The position numbers were made by a program, and so were the translations under genes. Of a stretch of 64,000 bases of DNA, positions 58,862 through 64,000 are shown in pieces (the stretch's first letter is position 1; every line of letters starts with the position of its first letter). This DNA comes from Bromus sterilis. Lineage: Eukaryota; Streptophyta; Magnoliopsida; Poales; Poaceae. The stretch spans positions 221,243,770 to 221,307,769 of the forward strand of contig OX465595.1 of assembly GCA_950022295.1 (NCBI GenBank). The letters are read 5' to 3'. The notes under the pieces are model-generated. The model made no database searches, had not been told where the DNA came from, and was given only the letters and a program-made list of their open reading frames with translations.

Positions 58862-59939
58862 TTAAATCCTCAATAATGTGTATGGTAGCAAGTGTAGTGT
58901 GTGTAGGCTCTTAATTCTCTCTTCCTGTTGTTTCTCTCTAGCCCATCGATCCTTAAGTTTGGCTAGCATTCTAATGTTCTCATTTATTTGCACTTGATTA
59001 GAATTCAAAGGTTTAATCTTCTCATCCTCTAAGGGTGAGGTTCGAATTTTAAGCATCTTAACATCATGAGCAATATTATCAACCTTGAGAGAAAGACTAT
59101 CTAACTTCTCTAATTTTTCCTCTACATTCTTATTGAAAGCCTTTTGAGAGGTAATAAAATCTTTAAGCATGCTCTCAAGTTCAGAAGTGGAGTTTTTGGT
59201 ACTAGGATAAGTGTTGTAGTTCCCATAAGAGTTGTTGGAAGGGAACATTCTAGGATTGTTGTTACCAAAGTTACTCCTATAAGCATTGTCATTAAAGTTG
59301 TACCTAGAAATAAAGGTAACATCAATTTGCTCTTTCTATTGTAGCTACATCAAGAATAGTGGACATAAAGGTTACTCCCGCGGCGAGTCTTACAGATTCC
59401 ATGAGGCAAAGTTTAATCCTGCATAAAAAGTCTGGATAACCATCTAAGTAGTCAATCCATGAGTAGGGCAATTATTAACAAGAGACTGCATACGTTCTGA
59501 AGCTTAAGCAACATGTTCCTTATCAAGTTGTCTAAAATCATAATGTTACTCGTCAACTGAATGATCTTAGCTAGTGGATAGTACTTCCCAATAAAAACAT
59601 CCTTACATTTATTCTAAGAATCTATGATATTCCTAGGTAAGGACTAAAGCCACTCTTTTACCCTTCCTCTCAAGGATAAAGGAGAAATCTTTATCTTAAC
59701 AATGCAACCATCCACTTCTTTATACCTAACATATTATAGAGTTCAAAAAAACTATTCAAGTGTAAAGTGGAATCTTCTCCAACTCCAGAAAATTGTTATT
59801 TCATGACAAGATTGAGCGAAGCAGGTTTAATTTCATATGAAACTGTCGAGGTGGCAGGTGGAGCAATAGGAGTGAAAATAAAGTAATTATTGCTGTCACT
59901 TGTAAAGTCGCAAAGCTTGGTATTTTCAGTGGAACCCAT
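58862..59939 (-). pseudogene. Gag remnants of G4
   Basis: The start MGSTENTKLCDFTS at about 59939 equals the Gag start of G1. Fragments of the Gag core follow in all three frames between 59790 and 59340. Then come NSYGNYNTYP and a frame (59248-58862) with LESMLKDFITSQKAFNKNVE, SLKVDNIAHDVKMLKIRTSP and INENIRMLAKLKDRWAREK. It is colinear with G1 12803-14000. Many frameshifts and stops make it non-functional. Confidence 0.75.
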
Positions 59940-60110
59940 AATAACAGATATAAGCAACAACAAAGTATTTTTTTGGTTTTTGGATATGGACACAAGCAAA
60001 GATAAAGACTGTAAAGTAAACTAACGAGACTAAAAACCAAAGGTAAAGGATAGTGTGCAAGTCCCCTATCTTGAAGCTTGGAATCCCCGGAAACGGCTCC
60101 GGAAATATCT

Positions 60111-61757
60111 TGATGCTGGCTGAGTAACACCTACTCGTTGGTTACCCCAAGCGGAAGGTTATGATGTAGATAGCAGTAATTTCCCTCACACGTGAGAGCG
60201 CAAGGTTTATCAAACCAGTAGGATTCCTGAGACAACAAGAAGGCGGCAAGCAAGCAACGCACGTCTGAAAATATATTACTTGCTTGACCTAGACCTACAC
60301 ACAAGATACACATAACTTTGCTCCCAGCGAGTACAAAGAGGTTTACAATCTCTCCGGCCTAGCTATTTACAAAGGGTCAAACGCACAAGGTAGTAGTGAT
60401 AATGCAACTAAGGAAAATAAAGCAGTAAATGAAAGCGGTGTAAATATATGATGAGAATACTGATCCGGGTACCATAATGCTCACTAGTAGTGTCTCTCTC
60501 CAAAAATACAGTAAACAGTTATGCTGAGCGAACAAATTACAGCTAGGCAATTGATAGAATTATAAATGCACCACAATGCTAATTATGCTACAGAAGGTAA
60601 CAAGGTCAATCGTATGGGCATTACACCAAGACAAGTAGATCGCCTATTCATCAGCATCTACTCACTAATCATCCATCTTGAGATATCTATCTAGAAATCT
60701 CGATGGTATTAAGTTGCGAGCCACGACTAATGTTGTGAAATCAAAGCAATGGACAACTGCATTAACACTCTATGCGTAATCTAAGCAATCCTTATGAAAC
60801 ACAGTCATAAGCACCGCTGTTTTACCCCTAATGGCAAAAACACATTCCCTAGTCTCATGTTTCTATTACTCAAGCTAGACATCAAGAGGCATGAACCTGT
60901 CATCTAGCATAATGCTCCCTCTTGGAGTTACAATCTACTATTTGTCCAAAATAAGAAACGGTAACGAAGAACATGTAGGAATACTCAAGAATACAAATAT
61001 AAAGGAAAAATATTACTCTCACAATCTGAACATAATCTCATAATCTGTCGGATCCCAGCAAACACAACATAACAACGAAGGAATCATAACAAAAGTGCCT
61101 TGAAAATGATATGCAGCATACAAGGTCTAAACATTGAAGCACAAGATTGGAGAGAAGACATATACTAGCTTGCTGTCATGGACCCATGGTCCAAGGTGGG
61201 ACTACTCACAGATCATCCCGGAGGTGATCATGGTGATGGAGGGGCCTCCGGAGATCAATTCTCCCTCCGACAGGGTGCCGGGAGAGGAACATATGCTGAT
61301 CCCGATCTCAGAATTGTGGCGGCGGCGGAACAATAGGGTATTTCGCGAAAAGGATTCCTCCCTGAGGGTTTTCAGAGACGGGAGTAAATATAGGACAAAG
61401 GGGAGCACCAGGGGTGGCCCCACCTGGCCAGGCGGCCAGGGCGCGCAGCCAACCCCTGGCAGTGCCCTAGGGTCACCTGGCCAGAGGGTGCCCCCCTCTG
61501 GATCTCTTTGGACTTCTATAGTCTTCCGGACTATTGGGATTTTGGGAATTTTTCTGGTTTTTTTCGAGCACTTTGATTTTTCAGCCTTTTTTTGTATTGC
61601 ATGGACAAAAACAGACAGAATATGGCACTGGGCGCCAGGTTAATAAGTTAGTCCCAAATAAGTTGTAAATGATATGAAAGTGCATCAAAACATATAGCAA
61701 TATCAGCAAAAGAGGCATGGAGCAAGCAAAAATTATCGATACATTTAGGACGTATCA
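60111..61757 (-). mobile_element. 5' LTR of gypsy G4
   Basis: On the minus strand it starts TGATACGTCCTAAATG at 61757 and ends AGCATCA at 60111. It aligns with the solo LTR 50722-52367. The flank CCAGA at 61758-61762 is the same host position as CCAGT at 52368-52372. Confidence 0.9.
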
Positions 61758-62269
61758 CCAGATTCCTCGGCGGGTGCACGAGATGACTGAGGAGTCAATG
61801 TAACTTATGAGGACGGCGACCATAAACACTGAGTTCATGTCCCTAGTTAATATTGGTTGCTACACTTCTGATGGCCGCAAGATATTGGGCACACACTTGA
61901 AGGAGATGAAAGGGGAGCTGGTTGAGCTTCAAAAAGAGCAACAAAAAACGCGCCGAAGGCTAATATGGCAGCTTGTACTTCAGTGAATATTCAAAGTGCA
62001 TCGGCTTGGTCAGAGTCTCCTCCATCGAATGTTTCTTCTGCACAGGTTGGTGGCTCGGGCGTCCAGTGCCCGAATTCCAACCACACTGGTTCAGAACCAA
62101 ACATTTGAGACCCCGCGAAGTCAAACACGAAAGGGTGCAAGAGAAAGAAGACATTCCACCACCCGCTGAACATTGGCAAAAAGGAAACAAGAACATGTAG
62201 CATATGTGGCTCGAAAATGCATGGTGCTCGAACATGTGATGACCGGGAGAAGGCGGGAGCTTTGTTCTA
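61758..62269 (+). pseudogene. FAR1-like 3' coding fragment, copy 2
   Basis: It is homologous to copy 1 (52368-52877) and aligns from the first base after the LTR. It keeps the helical segment GTHLKEMKGELVELQKEQQ, the frame change at about 61983, NIQSASAW and the final knuckle CSICGSKMHGARTC. An extra stop (TGA at about 62107) lies just before the basic DPAKSNTKG tract. The two copies differ at roughly one base in six or seven by eye, so their split is old. The stop at about 62268 follows GALF. Origin from a FAR1-related gene or a MULE is equally possible. Confidence 0.6.
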
Positions 62270-62746
62270 GGACGCACAAACAAGATAAAAGGAGGGACAA
62301 AAATAAATAAATGTGTGTACGCCTTTTGTAAGAAGCTTATACTTTCTTTTGATTGTTCTGAGGGGATGCGTACTTTTTTTCTGATCGACAATACATGTGT
62401 ACGTTTTAAGGATGTGAGCTTTGCGTGGATGCAAAAAAACACTATGCGAAGTCTTTTGTTGTGTGTGTTATGATGAATTTGTTTATGTCCCTAAGTACTG
62501 GTTTAAACCCAGCGATAATTTTTTTTTAAAATAGGAAGTTGCCCACTGAGTCTCCCAAAAACTTGGTAACCATGCGTTTACTCATTTGTCAGGCCGTGTT
62601 GTATAACCAAAAAATTATGTTTGTGGGGCAGATCGTGTGGCCTTGTTGTAGAAAAACTAAGTTTGCCTATGTAATAAGTAGCTTGCCATTTTTAAACATA
62701 TCTAGTTGTCAGTAAAAATGAAACTGTTGCTGTCAAGGTGGAACTT
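62270..62746. other. Spacer between FAR1-like and Ulp1-like fragments
   Basis: This AT-rich stretch contains no LTR ends and no credible coding sequence. The first 100 bases may be 3' untranslated sequence of the FAR1-like fragment. The last part may be 3' untranslated sequence of the convergent Ulp1-like fragment. Confidence 0.4.
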
Positions 62747-63231
62747 CTAATATGTTCCCTTGTTGGCTGGAGTGCTCAACCATTCATAGACTGCAATCTT
62801 TCTCATTTTTCGGATGTCTTCTTCGCGGGGAATAATGTGTTCCCCATCCCACATTTCGATATACTCAAATGTTGTGAACCCACTGTCAACCCTGGTTGAA
62901 AAAACAAGGAAAACACAAGTTAATGATGGTTGTAAACAGGGAAGACACAAAAATGTATGGTGTGGGTTACTTACTGAGATCCTATATTTTGCACGCCAAT
63001 GATCTTTAGCTTGTAGATTTCTATCTGGACCATCGACTTGTGGTAGTATATCTTCCAGGCTTCTTTTATTGTGTTCATCAAAGCCATTGCGCTTGCCATG
63101 TAGATGGGGTTCGAATTTTTGCGTACTGAGTCCAGAGCTTCAAACGTTTGTGCTTTCAGATTGATGCACATTGTGTACCAATGTATCCCCGCCTCAGGCC
63201 TTGCTCCCAAGAGTACATAAACCGGTAGCAC
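62747..63231 (-). pseudogene. Ulp1-like (C48) protease C-terminal fragment, Cys replaced by Ser
   Basis: Two exons can be joined on the minus strand. Exon 1 (about 63231-62975) has VYVLLGARPEAGIHWYTMCI and FEALDSVRK. These match the His-Trp and Leu-Asp-Ser parts of the Ulp1 protease fold, which supply catalytic His and Asp. An 83-base intron (62974-62892) has donor GTAAGT and acceptor CAACCAG. Exon 2 begins in frame with QVDSGFTTFEYIEMWDGEH, where the family has Q...DCG. The catalytic Cys is therefore Ser here, one base from TGT. Such domains deSUMOylate proteins in host genes and are often carried by plant MULE and other DNA transposons. The upstream part of the protein is not seen. The fragment is probably inactive and may belong to a DNA transposon. 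Confidence 0.6.
62892..62974 (-). other. Predicted intron in Ulp1-like fragment
   Basis: The donor is GTAAGT (62974-62969) and the acceptor CAACCAG ends at 62892, with T-rich sequence before it. Joining restores one frame across the active-site region. Confidence 0.6.
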
Positions 63232-63374
63232 AATCTATGTGTTTTGACAAATAAAAATAAAAAAAGAGCAGCGGGGGTTGTTGTTAGTACCAAGATCTAC
63301 CTACAAAAATGATCCTAAAAGTAGTAGATCATGCTGTTTACCGACCCCCCTTGAATTTTCTACACGGAAACTGA

Positions 63375-64000
63375 AAATACCTTTGCAACTAGTAATCGTT
63401 TGTAGCAAACACAAAAGAAGCGATAAAAATCTTGCAACTAGGTGTAAAAAATTATGGCAGGCAGGAGTAAAAAAATCTTGCAACTGGGTGTAAAGTTTTG
63501 TGGCAGGGGCAAGGGATAAATTTGTGTCAAGCACAACAGAATAAAAAATCTTGCAACTAGTGTAAAATTATTGTGGCAGGCAGAAGTAAAAAAATCTTGC
63601 AACTAGGTAGCCGCAAAAGGGATAAAAATGTGGCGGATAAAACTTGCAACTATGTTAAAAAATATGTGGCAAGCACAAAAGGAATAAATCTTGCAACTAG
63701 TTCAAATTTTTGCGGCAAGCAGGGGTAACTAATTGTTGCAACTAGTCATGCACACAAGAATAAAAAAATGTTGTATATTTGCAACTAGTTGTATATTTTT
63801 GTGGCAGGCACAAGGGATAAATTCGTGGCAAGCACAAAAAAGGTAAATCTTGGAACAAGTTGTAAATTATTGTGGCAGGCAGAAGTAACTAGCTATTGCA
63901 ACTACATGTGAACAAAGTTTGTGGCGAAGCGGAAAAAGGGTAATTTTCCTGCAACTAGGTGTAATTTTATGTGGAAAGTGCAAATAAACAAAACCTGGAA
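63375..64000. repeat. Degenerate TTGCAACTA tandem array
   Basis: About twelve copies of TTGCAACTA or a one-base variant occur between 63383 and the window end, spaced 41 to 73 bases apart. They alternate with TGTGGCAGGCA-like and AAGTAAAAAAAT-like pieces, so the composite unit is roughly 45-55 bases. The array continues past the window. It could be a minisatellite, intron sequence, or subterminal repeats of a DNA transposon that carries the Ulp1-like fragment. Confidence 0.75.

Larger units (their letters stand above)
56891..60110 (-). mobile_element. Internal domain of gypsy G4, right of S4
   Basis: On the minus strand it runs from a degenerate PBS (about 60083-60105) through decayed gag and protease to the 3' non-coding region with paired stem-loops at 57359-57440. 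It is colinear with G1 12639-16050 or so. No RT or integrase is present. G4 shows more frameshifts and a mutated PBS, so it looks like the oldest of the three relatives. Confidence 0.8.

Overview
The window looks like intergenic DNA from a large grass genome, most likely Triticeae (wheat, Aegilops, barley or rye). This rests on the LTR types: gypsy LTRs starting TGATACGTC, a BARE/Angela-like copia, a Maximus/Opie-like Sirevirus, and chromovirus-type LTRs of about 4 kb. I see no intact host gene, tRNA, rRNA or CRISPR array. Almost every base can be assigned to LTR retrotransposons nested in one another. The exceptions are two FAR1-like coding fragments, an Ulp1-like protease fragment, and a small repeat-coding stretch at 10.5 kb.

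Layout, left to right. (1) 1-10090 is a minus-strand, Athila-like, non-autonomous gypsy (called G2). Its 3' LTR, cut by the window edge, is interrupted at 601-4481 by a solo LTR (S1). G2 sits in an LTR fragment of a relative (10091-10430). (2) 10431-10968 is a short non-LTR stretch with a 30-bp tandem repeat. (3) 10969-30810 is a plus-strand gypsy of the same kind as G2 (G1). Its 3' LTR was split by a complete minus-strand copia (18011-29478, TSD GGTGG). The RNase H region of that copia was in turn split by a solo LTR (S2, 19648-23143, TSD CAAGT). (4) 30811-38458 plus 49937-50221 is a minus-strand Sirevirus-like copia with a long env-like reading frame downstream of pol, preceded by promoter-like sequence and a predicted intron. 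Its integrase region is split by a chromovirus (38459-49931, TSD CAAGT) whose LTRs (3.96 kb) are longer than its internal domain (3.55 kb). (5) 50222-62269 holds two copies of a FAR1-like 3' coding fragment. The same gypsy LTR is inserted at the same base in both: once as a solo LTR (50722-52367), once as part of a truncated element (G4, 52878-61757) that carries a further solo LTR (S4, 53222-56890). (6) 62747-63231 is an Ulp1-like (C48) protease fragment on the minus strand, followed by a degenerate TTGCAACTA repeat array to the window end.

How the parts relate. G1, G2 and G4 share one plan: LTR, Asp-type PBS, gag, an aspartic-protease-like domain, about 3 kb of non-coding sequence, PPT, LTR. 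None has reverse transcriptase or integrase, so they would need enzymes supplied by another element. Their 3' non-coding parts share a doubled GC-rich stem-loop. The copia, Sirevirus and chromovirus encode RT and integrase but are broken by stops and frameshifts. Several of the stops are TGA where the family normally has arginine, which suggests CGA to TGA decay at methylated CpG. All element names are by recognition of motifs and ends only; no database search was possible.
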